A DNA stretch of 64,000 nt from Himantopus leucocephalus. Lineage: Eukaryota; Chordata; Aves; Charadriiformes; Recurvirostridae. Below, piece by piece: positions 24,945 through 39,100 of the stretch (its first letter is position 1; each line of letters opens with the position of its first letter). The position numbers and the translations under genes were made by a program. Under the pieces are notes generated by a model. That model saw nothing but the letters and a program-made list of their open reading frames with translations, was not told the DNA's origin and did not search any database. The stretch lies in assembly GCA_003993805.1 (NCBI GenBank), contig RSEF01000001.1, forward strand, positions 78,139,123 through 78,203,122, given 5' to 3'.

Positions 24945-27900
24945 TGGATGGTGTGATGAGAGGGCTCTCACTTGTGTAGCACCCTGTAAGTGAGGAGAAA
25001 CACTTTAGCTGGGTGTCAAAACCAGATCAGAGAAAGCAAGCCTTTCCTACTAATTGGTTTCTATGTGTTCCTCATTCCTTTTGTCACCAGATTCACTCAC
25101 ACCTCTGGGAGCACGCAGCGCTGCAGCGCTCCTGAATATGGCTTCATCGGCTTTCTTCACACACTGTCACCCTCTGCGGTGTGTGGTAGCTGCCCCAACC
25201 TTCGGCACACCACACACCCTTAATGTAGCTGCAGGAGGATGGGTGCCATGGAGGGAGCGGGTGGCTTGAGGGGACGCTGAGCCTTGCAATGCAGCGGGGG
25301 GTTGCTCAGGAGAGTAGGGAGCCAAGCTGGGTCCTCCTGTCTGCTCCCAGCTGCCAGCCCTCTGTCAAAGCTTGCCATTCCTGGTAGCTTCGTTGCCAGG
25401 AGAATTGGCCATGGCAGCTTGGGCTGGTCAGTGGCAGCACCGCTGCAGTCACAGCAAGCAGGGCTGACCCCACACCCTGCACTGGCACGTTGTGTCTCGT
25501 GGGTGATGGACCCGATCCAGCTGAAAAACAACCTTGGGACATGGTGGGAAACGGCTGTTTTAAAACCAAATCAGCTCCTTGACCTGGCCAGCTGTGCAAC
25601 CACGCAGACAGCTATTACAGGCAGGGCACGAGGTGCAGAGTGACCACATAGCAGTCCTGCTCGCTTGCCTCCCTCCTGCCCCAGCGGCAGGGCTAGCTCA
25701 GGAGAACTTCTCGAGCATCTTTTGCTCTGCATTCAGGAGGCAGCCAGGCTGGTGTCCTCCCAGGAGGGGACGGGAGAGGGAGGCGAAGAGTGACAGATTG
25801 GCAAAAAAAGCATTATACCTCTGACAGCTTATGGATGTATGGGAAATAAGGTTGGCAAAAGGCAGCATTAGGTGTTCCCACTGCCAGCTAATGGTGTCCA
25901 GTCGTATGGGTTAGTCTAACAAAGACAGATAGTAATGGATTAGCTGTACCAGAGCAAATGTTTTATTGGCAAGTAACCATTTACAACCTACTGTGCTCTT
26001 CCATCCCTAATTTTCCTACTAAATTTCCTGACAAACCACTGTCCTAGCACCACCTAGTGTCCAGCCCGGCAATTCGGATGTTAACGTGGGAACTCAGCCG
26101 GTTGGGGGGGAAAAGAGAAAATAAAATTCAGGGGGGTCTTTTTGTGGTTTTTTTTTTTTAAGCTACCATATGCTCCTACAGCAGCTTCAGAAAAATTTAC
26201 AGTTGCAACAGCTCAACTACTGCTTTTATTTCCAAATCCTGCCATCTTCTTAGGAAGATCATCTTCTCTTGGATGTCTGAAATCTCTCAGTGTAGAAAAG
26301 GGTAGCAAGTGGGGACCGCACTTTCTTGATAGGGGTGTTGAAATCCTCATTTTCGGTGGGAGTATCTTGGCTGGATAAATGAGGAGCACAGACATATCAA
26401 GAAGAGACTTCATGAAAAATGCAGGTTCTTAAGTGTCGGTGGCAAGGCAAGACAGCAGTTAAAATTCTGCTGCTTAAGAACGCTGGATTATTTCCAAGAG
26501 GATGGAGTGATGGAGAGCAGAGTGTGCCGCAAAGAACGGCAAAATGAGACCATGGTGTGCCTGGCAGTACGCGCTGGCGTGTAAAGCTGCAGAAATTATT
26601 GCAAAGTGTCCTATTTCTCATGAAGTCAGACACACAGCAGGAATGTTGGCACTCCCGATTCCAGTCTCCGAGCGGCATGTATCATCATAGCTTATTGCCA
26701 AACACCGAGTTTATTAGCATTATAGAGCCAGCCAGTATCCCTTCTGTCATATTACTTTTATGGGGTTAAATCTTGCAGTTTGTAAAGTGGAGCAGACTAA
26801 TTATCATACATAAGAAATGACTAAAATCTGACAGTCACATGTCTCCTGGGAAGGAGAGCCCATGAGATAACAATGAAGGAAAAAATTGCTTTGGGGAAAA
26901 CTTTCCCAAATTTTCAGTAGTTGTCTGTGGTGCGCTTTCCCCTAGCTTCTAACATTAGGCCCTGACAGCAGAAATACTTTTGATCAACGCATCTCAAGAT
27001 CCATTGCGTGTGTGTGGCTGTCAACACCAAAGCTGTCTGCTTATGGTCTCAGCTGTGGACAGCTCTAGCTGCTCATAGGAAGGTTCATCAAAGCCACCAA
27101 GAGCCTTGGTACATCCCTGGTCAGTGCTCTGAGGATCGCTCCATCTAGCGACTAGAGGACTCTTTGGCAACATCCACCTTCGCTTCTAAAGGGAAGCCCT
27201 GCTATTTGCCAAAACCTGTTAATTCACACCAGTTTGCCCAGAGCTCACCACTCCCCAGTCCCTGTCCTGCAGTGAGAGGGGGACATGTCGCAGGAGACAC
27301 CAGCATGGTTTGCCAGACTCTTGGAGGTCATGTTTCAAATGATCACCAATTTAAAATGGAGGAGCAGAATAAATCATTAGAAGAAGCAGAATTAACTTCT
27401 GAAAGGACCCTTCTTTGATAACGATATGCATTGGAAAGGAAGAGAAAGAGTTACATGACTAATGCATCTGTGCCCCTTACGAAGAGATGGGCTTTCTGGT
27501 GTGGGGTTACCCGAGCCCCCGGCAGCTGCTGAGCACCCCCATGCTAGCTGACGTGAAGACACTCCATCTGAAGTTTGTCACTTCACAAGAGAGATGACTG
27601 TTAAGATTCCGGGTGGGGATTTTTCCTAGCAGATGTTTTTCTTCACTTACCATTTGTTTTAATTATTCCTGATGTTTTTGCCTATCAAATTGCAGACTTC
27701 TTCAAAGGAAAAGGAATAAGCAGTTGTCATAACAACAAAGCTCTTCATTACCACAGGAACCTTTGACAGCTTTATTTAAAACATTAAAAAAGAATTAAAA
27801 GAAAAATCCAGCCAATTATTTTTATCAGTCTGATTCATGTTCTTCTTAAACAGATTACAATGTGTTCTCTAGCAGTTGCACTGTGAAGGGAGTATGGCAT

Positions 27901-28373
27901 GAATATTTATTATAATGTAAACTTTGGGAAAAAAATTAAAAAGTGAGTTTGTTGTCTTTATGAGTTTCCTGTGGCAATAGCTTGCCTTGACGTTTAGTTA
28001 GAGTACATGATATGAAATTTAAAGGTGGAACTTTTCTTTTTTTCTCACACATGTGAAGCAAAATGATCGTTGTACGAAATAAAAATACCAAGATAGTCAT
28101 TCATATGTTCTAGCCATTATGTCTTCCATTTTTGAAGCCCAAAAAAGGGTGTCCTAAAGATAGAGGAGGAGTGATTTTTTTGCTAAGAGGTTGAGACCCT
28201 TTGCAAAGTTTAGAACTGACTCCTGTTTTTAATTTTCAGTTCTCTGAATCTGAAGGAGATGGTCAACTGTTGCTGTGCAACCTTACGGAAGAGAAAGCCA
28301 CAGGGAGGTGTTGCTTACTACGTCCCCACTCCTAAGAAGTAAGCGGTTAACTGGGAGGTGCGACCTGCTGGGG

Positions 28374-28400
28374 CAGGAGGAGGATGAGGAGGAGGATGAT
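28374..28400. repeat. GGA/GAT-rich short repeat
   Basis: Imperfect AGG and ATG units that give an acidic EEDEEEDD run in one plus-strand frame. It is purine-rich simple sequence and not evidence of a gene. Confidence 0.75.
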
Positions 28401-31400
28401 CCATGGGCAGAGCGCTGCCTGGCCGAAGGAGAGCCGGAGCCAAACCTTCTTTGTATTTTTTCACACAAAAGAGGTAAATAGCTCCCACTACCTCCTGTTT
28501 AACTTGCGCACTCAAATTTGAAAGATGCTTTTCTTGATTTCACATTCTAATTTTTAGTGTGAAATAAAGGCTAAATGCCTTTCATCTGTTCGAGGCATTT
28601 ATAGTATCCTTAGCAAAAGGATTTTTTTATAGCAAAGTGAAGGATAATACTGGAATTGTTAAACTCGTATCCCTTAAAATAAGTTACATTTGTCCTCAGT
28701 TTGAACAGAGATGTTTCTTGCTGGGCGTAATCAACAACTTAATTCTCTCCCTAAGCCAAGGAAAGAATGAATATCTGCAGAGACCTATCATTCTGTCTTC
28801 CATCCATAAAAGAATATAAAAAGCAGCTGTTGCATTTATCTTAAGAAGATGATAGCTGTAAATTGCCTTGTCTCACAGGCACTTCTTCTGCAGATGTCCA
28901 TAATTCCTCCGTCACAACGATGACCATGAAAAAGCAGGGAAAATCCCAAATATGTAAGGCCAGACTCCTTTCTCACAGGACTGGATTACTTAAACTCCGA
29001 GGTGAGAATAGATTGCTTAACCTCAGAGATGTGTTGGGACCCTATTATCTGGCAGGTTTGGGGCAGAGATGCTTTTATTTACTTTTTAAAGAGGACTAGC
29101 CACGTACAGAAGAACTTGTTTTATTCCTGAGAGGAGGTGATGGGGTGCTTTGTGTATGAGTTTCCTTATAGTCTACTTCATCTACCCACAAGCTGGGTTT
29201 GACGGCTTCACTCTGATGGGAAATATGGCTGTGGCTCTCCTGTTACATGAGATGGTGTAGGGAGTTATTATTTAATTATGACAACTACACACATACAAGA
29301 CATTGCATTAGGAAACACACATACACCATCTGCTAGGTACCATGATTTAGCTGTAGGCGTACAAGAGCAGAGTCTTATGAGCATTAACTTTATTCTAGGA
29401 GACTATAAATGCGGGTCTCCTTGCACAGCACTGCCGAGGGAGGCATTCAGGGGAAGAACATTCCTCGATGATATAGTCATTACTGTTTCAGCAAGACGTT
29501 AATTTTTACAATAAATAAGCTTAATCTTTTTATGCAGATCGTTTTAGAAAATAAACAGGCCATTTTTATGAGCTACTTAGAACTGGGGCTGGGATGGGAT
29601 TTGCAGTAAGATCCTGCATACACTACAAATTGTAAGCAATCTTTAATTCCTGGGGAACTACTGCGGATCATTATTTGTTGTTGTTTTTTAAGTAACTTAT
29701 AAATGCAACATTTTTGCGTGTTTCAAAGCATTTAGAAAGCAGAAACATTGCCTGGTGGAACTAAATTGCTGATTACTAAAGAAAGAAGATGGCTGTAATC
29801 CATGCGCTGAGCTTGTAGTTTTGATGCACCACCTCTCTTTGGTTGCTTCTGGAGAACTTGTATGGAAAAGAGGGCATGTGGGAGCTGGCAGGGGAGAGCT
29901 GCACCACTGGCCTTGGAAGCATGAACACCTGTGGGCTCCAGGTTGGTCTCCATTGCTAGCCACCTTTGTAACTTCAGCAGAGGTTAGCAAACAGCAGGCA
30001 ATTAAATTCTGGTATCTTTAACCACTGACCTCACTTGTGGAAAAAAAGTAATAATGCAATTTTGGACTCCTGAGAATATGACTATCCTGCCTTACACAGG
30101 CTGTGAATAGTAATGTATAATGAATGTATAATTCTGATGTGAAATGTCGATTAATGTTTGCTGCAGAAACAATGTGGCTGTTATCTTGAGGATAACAGAG
30201 ATGTTGTGGTTTTTATTAACTATTAAAGAAAGAAACAATACTACTAGCCATAGTTAGTCATTTAATGTCTTATAAGCAAATCTTGAGCGGGTACTTACTA
30301 ATTTTTCTTTCTGGCCGGCCCGGAGACAAATGCATTTACATGACAGTCTCTGTTTTTGACATTTTTGATATCTTGTCCTGGCCAGGAGGTTTCACAGGTT
30401 TGGTGAGACTCTGTGAAGGAGCTGAACCATTCCAGCCCGAAGCAGCCTGGCTCGCAGAAGAGAAATATGGCCTGTGGTTTGGGCTGCTACTGATGACCTT
30501 GTGCGAGGTGGGGTCAGTTCACTGACCTGCCAAGTGTTTGCCTGTGAGCCCGGACAAAGCCATGTAGCCTGAGCCTGTGTTTCTCTCCTGTAAACAAGCT
30601 GATCTGGTATTCTTAGGCAACCTCATTTTCTCTTTAACTGCACAAGTGATGCTCAGGTGCTGTGGAAAAAGGGATCATTTAACTAGGTTAGTTTTGGCCG
30701 CATGCAACCATGCAATTTTGTCGCTCCATCACAGAAGCATCCTCATTTCAACAGCTACAAGTTTATATAAAATACTTCCATTCCCTGTGGCACAAAAATT
30801 TCAGTAGCATGGTATCCCTTTTCTTGCTGTTCACTGAGCCGAGCAGTTGTGTCTCATAACTACAGAAAGAGAGAATTAATATTGAGTCTGGCTTTATTAG
30901 TGGAGCCTACGGGAATTGCTGTGGCTTCTGACACCCACCTTTTGCCTCCAGCTAATGCAGGACATGGGATCCCACCTTACATCAGGCAGCGGCCCCAGTT
31001 TGCCTCTCTAACTCTAGATGCAACACCACCTAACACAACCACAAACATCGACTAAGGAGCCGTGTTAACAACCCAAGCCGTGAAACCAGGGCTTGAATAA
31101 ACTGGCAGCAAACTAAAGCTGACCCTAGGGACGTATCTGGTACGTGCTGAATGAACAATGCTCCCTCCACACCCTTGGGCAGAGTCACCCTGGGTTCTTT
31201 AAACTGTACAATCGTCCAAAACACTTACGTATTTTGAAACATTGGCTTTTAATTAAATCAAATTCTAGGCAAAAGAATAAGCACATGAAAACATCAGTAG
31301 TTTTGTTTGGTAAGGTAGGTAGAGGGGTTTTGGGTTGTTTGGTTTTTTTTAAAGCTTGTTTTATAATGTAATATAATCTAGACGAGAAAGAGAAAAAATG

Positions 31401-33042
31401 TTTTCATCATGAAAGCGACTGTAATTCCCAATTAAACAATGCCTAATAAATGCTGGTATTGTTCAGTCATCGTGGAGGCCACCACTAACATCACACAGTG
31501 TGTAGGCCCCCAAAGCTCTTGTTTGTTTCTAAAGTGATCAGGTCACACCACTCAGTTCTCCCCAATTTATTTAAATCTGTTACTTTATTTCAAGTGCTAA
31601 TTATCTCTCACAACAAACAGAGCCTTGTCAGCTGCAATTACTGGCATTACAATAGATTATCAACAGAAGAGTGTGTCTTGAAGCAAGAAGTGTTGCCGTG
31701 GTTACCAACCCAAAATGCTCCTGGATTGCATCTGTAACCACAATTTCCTGATTATACCTGAAATATTTCATGAGTGAGGGCCCTCTTTTCCTCCTAAATT
31801 AGCACAGGGCATCATGAGCCAAATTTTACCCTACAGAATTGTGATTTAAATCAACGGATGGTGCAAGCTGGGAGCTGGTGGTAGATTATCCTAAAGGCGA
31901 AAGAGACGGTTTACATTTTGCATGAGCAGAGGGGGGATGTAGTTTGCTCTTGGAGTTAGCATACACAGGAATAATTCCTCTGTCTTCACAAGTGTTATGT
32001 CTGACTCATAAATGAGAATAGGCTCTTGTCCAGTAAGCCGAAGCAGGTGTGTTTCATAAGGCTGCTCTCCTTCCTACCAAACACTCTGAGGCGTGTGAGG
32101 ACCTGGCACCGGCTAGGGAGCCTTGGAGTGGTTGTAAATGCAGTTTTCAGGATAGTTGTGAGAGAGGGTTTTGATTTGACTTGGCAGAAGGAGAAATGCC
32201 AGCCGTGAAGGAAGAGTGAGTTCAGGCGAGAACTTGGGAGGTTGGGTACGTCTCCCATCCTGTGTCACACAGCCAAAAGTTAAATGCCTCTGACTGCCTA
32301 AGAAATGTGTGCTTGTCTTTCATTTCACGTACAGTTGCTTAAAATAGGAGGGAATCAAAGCCAGCAGAGATACAGTGCTGAAACTTTGTGACCTTGTCAG
32401 TTGAACAAGGTTTCAGGACTGCTCAAGGAGATGTATCAGCCTCTAAAAAGGAAGATAGAAAAAGAACCAGGATGCCTAAGTGGTACTTCCATTAAACGTA
32501 GTCAGGTATAGCCTAAACTGGAGTTTTATGAAGCATCATTTATTTGGACCCCCCACCTTGTGACTCATAATCTTTTATGGGCTGTTTTCTCCTTATAAGC
32601 TTTCCAAAAACCTCATGAACACCTTTCATGCAGAGAGAGCAGCTTCCTAGCCTTGAAATAGCTGAACAGCTTGTTGCCTATCTTATGCCTAAGCCTGATC
32701 AAGATCTTCAAACAATATATTCGTAGATTTGCTTCTCCCAGAGGAGTCTGAAAGTTTTGTGTGTGCCTACCAGATTAAGCGAGATGTGGTGGAAGCCTCT
32801 GCTTTCACTTAAGTTCAGTCTTAGACTGGAACTTTTCTGATCGGGTGACGTTGCTTGGTGTTAGGAAGTTTGGCCAGAAAGGAGGAGTGCTGGGTTGGTT
32901 CCCTCCCCTTCCTCTCGTCTCCCTGCGTGTGCCACATGGCCAGGATGGGGGGACTGCATCTTCCAGCCTCCATGTGGGAGCTGTGCCATGGCACAGGAGA
33001 GACTCAGCAGTGATTTGGGGCAGAGGGAGGGACACCGGAACC

Positions 33043-33110
33043 AGCTATGTGGTTATGGCATTTAGTTTAAAAGAGGGAGTCCCAAGTTCCAGTCCCAGTG
33101 CTTCCTGAAA
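33043..33110 (+). mobile_element. Possible MIR-type SINE head (tRNA-like part)
   Basis: TATGTGGTTATGGCATTTAG followed by GGGAGTCCCAAGTTCCAGTC and CCAGTGCTTC resembles the tRNA-derived 5' part of MIR-type SINEs (AGTGGTTAGGGCACT...GGGTTCAATTCCCAGCTCTG). No core or tail follows, so this is a relic and not a tRNA gene. Confidence 0.35.
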
Positions 33111-36100
33111 AATCCATGCAATGTAAAATAGATCACTTTCTAGGAGAGTGCACTGGGACCAAAGACTTTTGTGCTCAGAGGAAAGCTGGCAATAATAATT
33201 TGAAGAGTCGTGGTCCCTCTTGCTTAGGCACACTCTTTCTCCTCTCTCTCTGGCCCAATTAGTACTGAAGGTCTTCGGCTTTTCAGAGGAGTGCAGGCTC
33301 TCACCTTCGCTCATGGCTGTGTTACAGCACACAGGTGTGCACCTGCACACCCGTATACACGCACGGTGTCACTACCAGGCTGTCTCCTGCTGGTTAGCGT
33401 AGGACATGTGGATCCGAGTCCCCTTAGGGCAAGAAAAGACTCACGCCCGGATGTGCTGGATCTTAGTTAAGTGCTATAACACTGCAAAACCCTACAGGTG
33501 GTGGTGGCAAGCGAGGATGAGCCCCACTTGCCTCTTTGAGGCCTGAAGCGAAGTTAGCAGAGCTCAGGTGTGCACTGCATGGAGGGCAGTGCTCCCCCGT
33601 ACTGCTGGCCTTCTGTCACCTAACTCTTGCTTAGCTGCTCATCTAGGGTACTGCTGAGTTTTTATGGATGGTACTTTGGTACCTGTCACTCTTCTGGTCA
33701 TCTTAGGGGGAGAACAGGCATGTAAGTGTCAGGCAGTTGGGGATCTGAGTTACACAGCCTGCGAGACGCTGCGTGCAGCTTCTTGCTCCCACAGTAGCCA
33801 CACAAACCAGGGAAATCAGTGATGTTTTGCTTAAATCCATTTTTGCATATGAACCTTAAATTCTTAACATGGGACTGGCACTGCCTTACATACCTGATTT
33901 ATTCTGCGTTTATAAGTAAGGTCTCACCTGCTGAAACGAGTGTTGAAAAATAACCCTTTGTGTTAGTACTGCAGTGCCAACACAACTCAAAGAGAATGAC
34001 TGTCATTCAGTTCCCCCTCACGTGCCATCCGCAGAAGCGGTTTGGGATGCTGTGAGCCTGTTGCACTTGGATAGGTGGGATTGCGCAGCCATTGTCGGGA
34101 GCTGAGATGGCTGGCAGGGCTCCGGTGGTGACACGAACGCCCAGGACTGGGACTGGGAAGGCAAAGCTCAGCTGCTGGTCCAAGCCAGGTGAGGAGCTGT
34201 CGTCATCAAGGGGCTGTTTATTGGCTCTGGCTGATGTTACAGATGTTATTCATGCCATCATCTGGCACTTCCTTTGGTAATATCAGCAGAAATCAGAGGG
34301 TACATAGAGGTCAAGGCTATGCAGTTCACATGTTCACATCTGCGTCTGTTTTCTTCAACTCCACAGGTTTGGGGGGCTCAGAGAAGGGGTGTGATTTCTC
34401 AGGAGGGCTGGATCAGTGGTACTGCTGAGAACAGTATATCATCACCGGTGGAAATATCACCTTTGAACCAATCAAAAATTACTTTGAGGAACGTGTTTTT
34501 ATTTCAGCTTTGGAATCACTAGCTAGGAATAAATAACAGGGTTTGGGGGGGTTCTGCAGATCATTGGGGAGCATACTCCAGAGTCCCCTCTTCGTTCATG
34601 TTTTTCATCCCCTTGATTTTTACAGCATGTGCACTGATCTGTACTTGCGGTGTGTGTAACTGGTTTCTGTTTATCCAAAACCAAACGTAAATATTTCCAT
34701 AAAGATAAAATTTTAATGTAGGGCTTTATGACAAAGGCTGTTATTTCCAGGCTGCCATTAACAAATCCATGCTGCTGTGGTTTAAATGGAAAATTTTAGA
34801 GCTGATTATAAAATGTTGAAATCAGACACAGCTATGAAGACTTGATAATACCCAAACTGGAGAGAGAAGGTCCTGTCAGGGATAAAAAAAGGAGAGAGAA
34901 GGACTGAAAACCAAATATAAAAGTGCACAGCCAGTGTCCAGCATGGCAGCACCGTCAGAAGAACATCATTATCGGTAGCGTAATAAGGCTCTCCCCCAGT
35001 ACATGTTTCTTTGGGTTAGCCCAGGAAATGAATGGTATTGTAATACAGCTCCTTCACAGCTATGTTTGGGCTGCTTCAAAAATGAATTCATTAATTCAAA
35101 ATAAACAGAAGTTTAAAAAGACTGCTTTAAGATGAAGCCACTGGGATGGAGGGGGAGTGCTGGGGAGGAACAGTAGCAGAGAGAGAGGTTTGGACATCCA
35201 GAGAGGGACAGGTTTAAGGTTAGTCCATTATTTTTGTGCTAAAATTAGATTCTTCCCTTTTTTTCCTGACTTGGGCTTTTGCATTGTTTTTGATAACACC
35301 CCCTCTGATACCCTAAATACATTCTTGGGAAGTAATATAGATTAATTTCTACCAGCCCTTGATATTTTCTGTGCCTGGCAGTGCTCCACAGCGCAGAGGA
35401 GGAGGAGGAGGAGGATAGCTGACCTCTGCGTGTGGTTTTACAGGACTGCTTGCGGATGAAGTGGGCATAAGCAGGTTTGTGTGATTGTTTGGATGTGGTA
35501 TTTGAGTGGCCTCTAATGCATTTTGTCTGCATGGAGCCAGCCCTGGAATATGTCTAAAAGGCTCCCCTGCTAGAGTGCAACAGGTTTTGACAACTGCTGG
35601 TGCTCAAAGGAAGAGCAAATGTGTGATTTAGATCATTGTTAGGGACTTTTTTTCGCAAAGAGAGTTGTCACATTGCAAAATTGTGAAGCTGCATATAATA
35701 GGATGCTGACTGCAAAATATGTTACAGTCATGCTCTCCTATTATTTAACAACATAACTATGGCTATTTACCAATCCTATATTGCCAAACCACAGAGAAGC
35801 AAAACTACATGAAAAACTTGGCGTGTCTGAAATAAAAATTTGTTCTATCTGAGGTTATGTTATTATATTTTAAAGTTTTATTAAGAAATAAACTTTATCT
35901 GCATTGTTTGCCTTAGAGGTGAGTGGTTCTGAAACTCTATTTCTTGCTTCCACGTAACCATGCTTCAGTGAATTTTGAGGTTTTAACAAGAGTTAGGGGT
36001 CAGTTTCCTTAGGCAAGTTGAAATTATTTCTGATGATTTAGTTAGTAGCGGCACTGTGGTCTTCTTGTAATCATACACCCAGCACCTAGAATGAGGTGGG

Positions 36101-39100
36101 GAAACTAATCTGTGGTACACCTATAAAATAAATGGATAAATAAACCCCCAAAGTAATGAAAAGAAAACCACAACTTTAGACTGATTCTAGAACTGCTTTT
36201 GTTTTCTGCCAACAATGGAGGTTTAAATGAAGAAGGGAGAGAATAAGAGACACTGGAAAAGTAAGAAAAAACCTATTCTATTGGGTAGTTTTCCTGTCAT
36301 AGACTAAAGTTAACAACATGGCACTGTGCAAGCGCAGAACAAAGGGAGCTACTTTGCCCCATAGCCTTTGCAATAAGAAAAATGCAATTAAACAATGCAG
36401 CCAGGTCCTTTGGTTTTCTTGTTCTCCTACCCCTCTCTGAATGGCCTTTATTTGTAATGCTTGCTTCTGCGTTCCTTCCAACCCCCAAATTCCTCAGCTC
36501 CAGGATTTGGGGGCACATGAGAGCTGTCATACCAGGCCTTCGCTCTACCTCCTATGGAATATGCTCCCTTCTCAGATGGGGAGCTCCTCCAGAATAGAAA
36601 TAACTAATGATAGTGTGACTACTTGAAAGCCACATAGAGGGAGGGAGGAAAGAGATGCTATTCACTTCGGCAGTACAAATAAAGCGAGAGCTTTCTTTCT
36701 ACAGGCATGTGTGGGAAGGGCAACAACAGAGCAATTACATGGTGGGTGGGAAAGGGGATTTTGTCACTTTGGCAGTGCTGACAGACAGAAATAAACTGCT
36801 TCTAGGGGGATAGCAGGGTAAGAACTTGCACATCAAGAGCATAAGCAGAATTAAAATGGGCCCTTAAGGGGATTTATTGAGGGCTGTTTCCTTTTTTTTT
36901 ATAAGTGCCTAAGGCCCCTACTATTTCATTGTGTGCAAGCCAAGAATCAGGAGCGGGGAGAGAGAGTGAGCAAGTTGCATCCAAAGTAGTAAGAAACAGT
37001 TCTGACTGCGAGAATATGATTGCAACCCTTATGCAACTGTTACAGATGTGGGGGAATGGCACGTTCAGCTTGTAGGGCTGGTGAGGGAAGGAGTTGTGGT
37101 CGAGAAGGAAGCATGGAAGAAACCCTCTTCCCTTTTCAAACTAATAATGGATTCCCTTTCCTCTTTTTTTTTTGTGTGCAAAACAACGCCACGTATTGTC
37201 CATGGTTTCCAGAGAGGTATAATACTGCTTTAGGGCACACAACACATTGCCAGGATGAGGCGATAAATTATTTGAACTAGTCTGAATTTAGATGCTTGGG
37301 CACTTGAATTCCCTCTGTCTGTGACAGACTTTTTCAGCGGGTGTGATTGTGCTACTCTTACTTTTTCTTGGTTTACCCGGAATTCCATATTACTCATATG
37401 AAGGCAGAAGGCAAAGTCTGCTCCAGTTCGACTGGAAGAGGGGAACGAAGCATAGCTGTTCTGTACCCACAACTGCAGGGTGCTGTTGGCCTTCTGTGAG
37501 AAATAAGTAATGTTACTAACATGGGTTACAATAACAGTGGATTGTTGATATACACATTCTGGTCGTGGAGATGGTTTTGCTTCTTTTTCAGGTTTTTTCT
37601 CTCAAAAAGAAAACAACTCGTGGTGTCCACCAATGTAGATTGACAGACAGTTGCAGTGCAATAATTCTGAGCTGGAAATAGCAGATTGCTGCAAAAGAAA
37701 TGTAAGAAATACAATATGCGGAATACACAGGGATATGTTCATGCACCACAGGTTCATTCCACCCTTCTCTACCCATTATGCCCAACTCAGGGGGAGCCCT
37801 CTGATATAGCAAATCCAGCAACTTCCCTCTCCCTTTCCTTCCCAGAAGTGGTGGAGGGGATGTCAACCTTCTCTTCCATTGCTGAGTGCTGTGAAGGGCT
37901 TGGTAGCGGAGTTTCCCTTCACACATAAAACGTGTAGTGCTATTTCCCGCACCCTAGGTTCCACCCGAGTTGCCAACAACCAAATTTGAGTGGCTCATCA
38001 TTTAGCGGTGCCAAGATGGGGCAACTTATTACACTCATTTGGTGCAACGTTGCTGGTAACAACAGGCTGTGCTGCCACGCAGCGCACTACAGCTGAAAGA
38101 GAGTATGCCTGCCTTCAGCAAGACAGCCTAGAGATTTTTTAGATGGCAGATGATTGGTGATGTCACATAAAATTGACAGCTCTTCAGACAAAAGGAGGAA
38201 GCTTGACTTAATGAGTGCTATGGGTGGGTGTATGAGCAAAGACTTTTCTAAGAATTATCATTACCCGGGAAAGGCAATTTTCAGCTGAATTGACATTCCA
38301 GTAATTAAGGGCCAACGTAGAGAATCTTGGTCATTATAACTATTTAAATTTCCAAATTGCTTAGTTTAGAATTGCTTATGGTTGAACTGCTACTGACAGC
38401 TCCATCACTTTCTATTCTCAGCCAGCTTGATGGGCAAATTGATGAGGTCTGTACTGCGCATCCACGGTTCCATCTTGGTGCCAAAAATCACTACCTGGAG
38501 CAGAACAACGAATATCAACCACGGTCAGATCAAATCACAATGAATTCAAATTTTATGTTCACTTCTTAATAGTGTATAAGCATGTTAAAGGGGTCATTGG
38601 GTGGCAGATTCTTGAAAACCATGGTGTAGGGTGCTGTAGTATTTCAGTTACTTAAATTTACCTTATCAGTGTATGCCTTCTATCAGATTAATTGGAATCG
38701 ACATTGCTGGGCTAACACAAAACTTAATTTGTTTCTGGCTTTTTTCCTCTGCGTTGACAGCCTTGGTGGACAATGCTTTTCAAATGGTGAATGCTATTTG
38801 GCGGTCATAGGAACTTGTTTCACAGAGATGGGTAAAAGAAACATCTGGACCTTCTGCAGAGATTCCATTATGTCTTGAAGCAACTTTCCTAATTTTGAAA
38901 GTAAACCATTATATGTTCTATCTGCCAGTTGTTTTAATTCTCTTGTCATACCAAAGTCAAAGGGAGTGGGAGAGAGAAACCATATTTTTATTTTAACAAT
39001 TTAGAAGACTTTGTGCATTATCCTGCAAGAATGGCGGCACTAGATCTCTTAGCTTTAGCGCGTTGGCCTCCTTTTCCCCCGCTATAAAAATGTATTAACT

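Larger units (their letters stand above)
20581..33042. other. Intergenic DNA with GC-rich patches, no gene seen
   Basis: GC-rich patches at about 22240-22800 and 25100-25800 give overlapping frames on both strands up to 119 residues, none with a known domain. A 14-bp perfect palindrome AGCGCTGCAGCGCT lies at 25117-25130. A/C-rich simple sequence is at 24350-24400. AT-rich, conserved-looking sequence is at 27640-27910. Confidence 0.65.

Noticed and set aside
28275..28481. Plus-strand frame with an acidic EEDEEEDD run
   Set aside because: The acidic run is a GGA/GAT simple repeat and nothing else suggests a protein.
33043..33110. Possible tRNA gene from box-like GGTT and GTTCCAGTCC words
   Set aside because: No cloverleaf could be built; it reads better as the tRNA-derived head of an old SINE.
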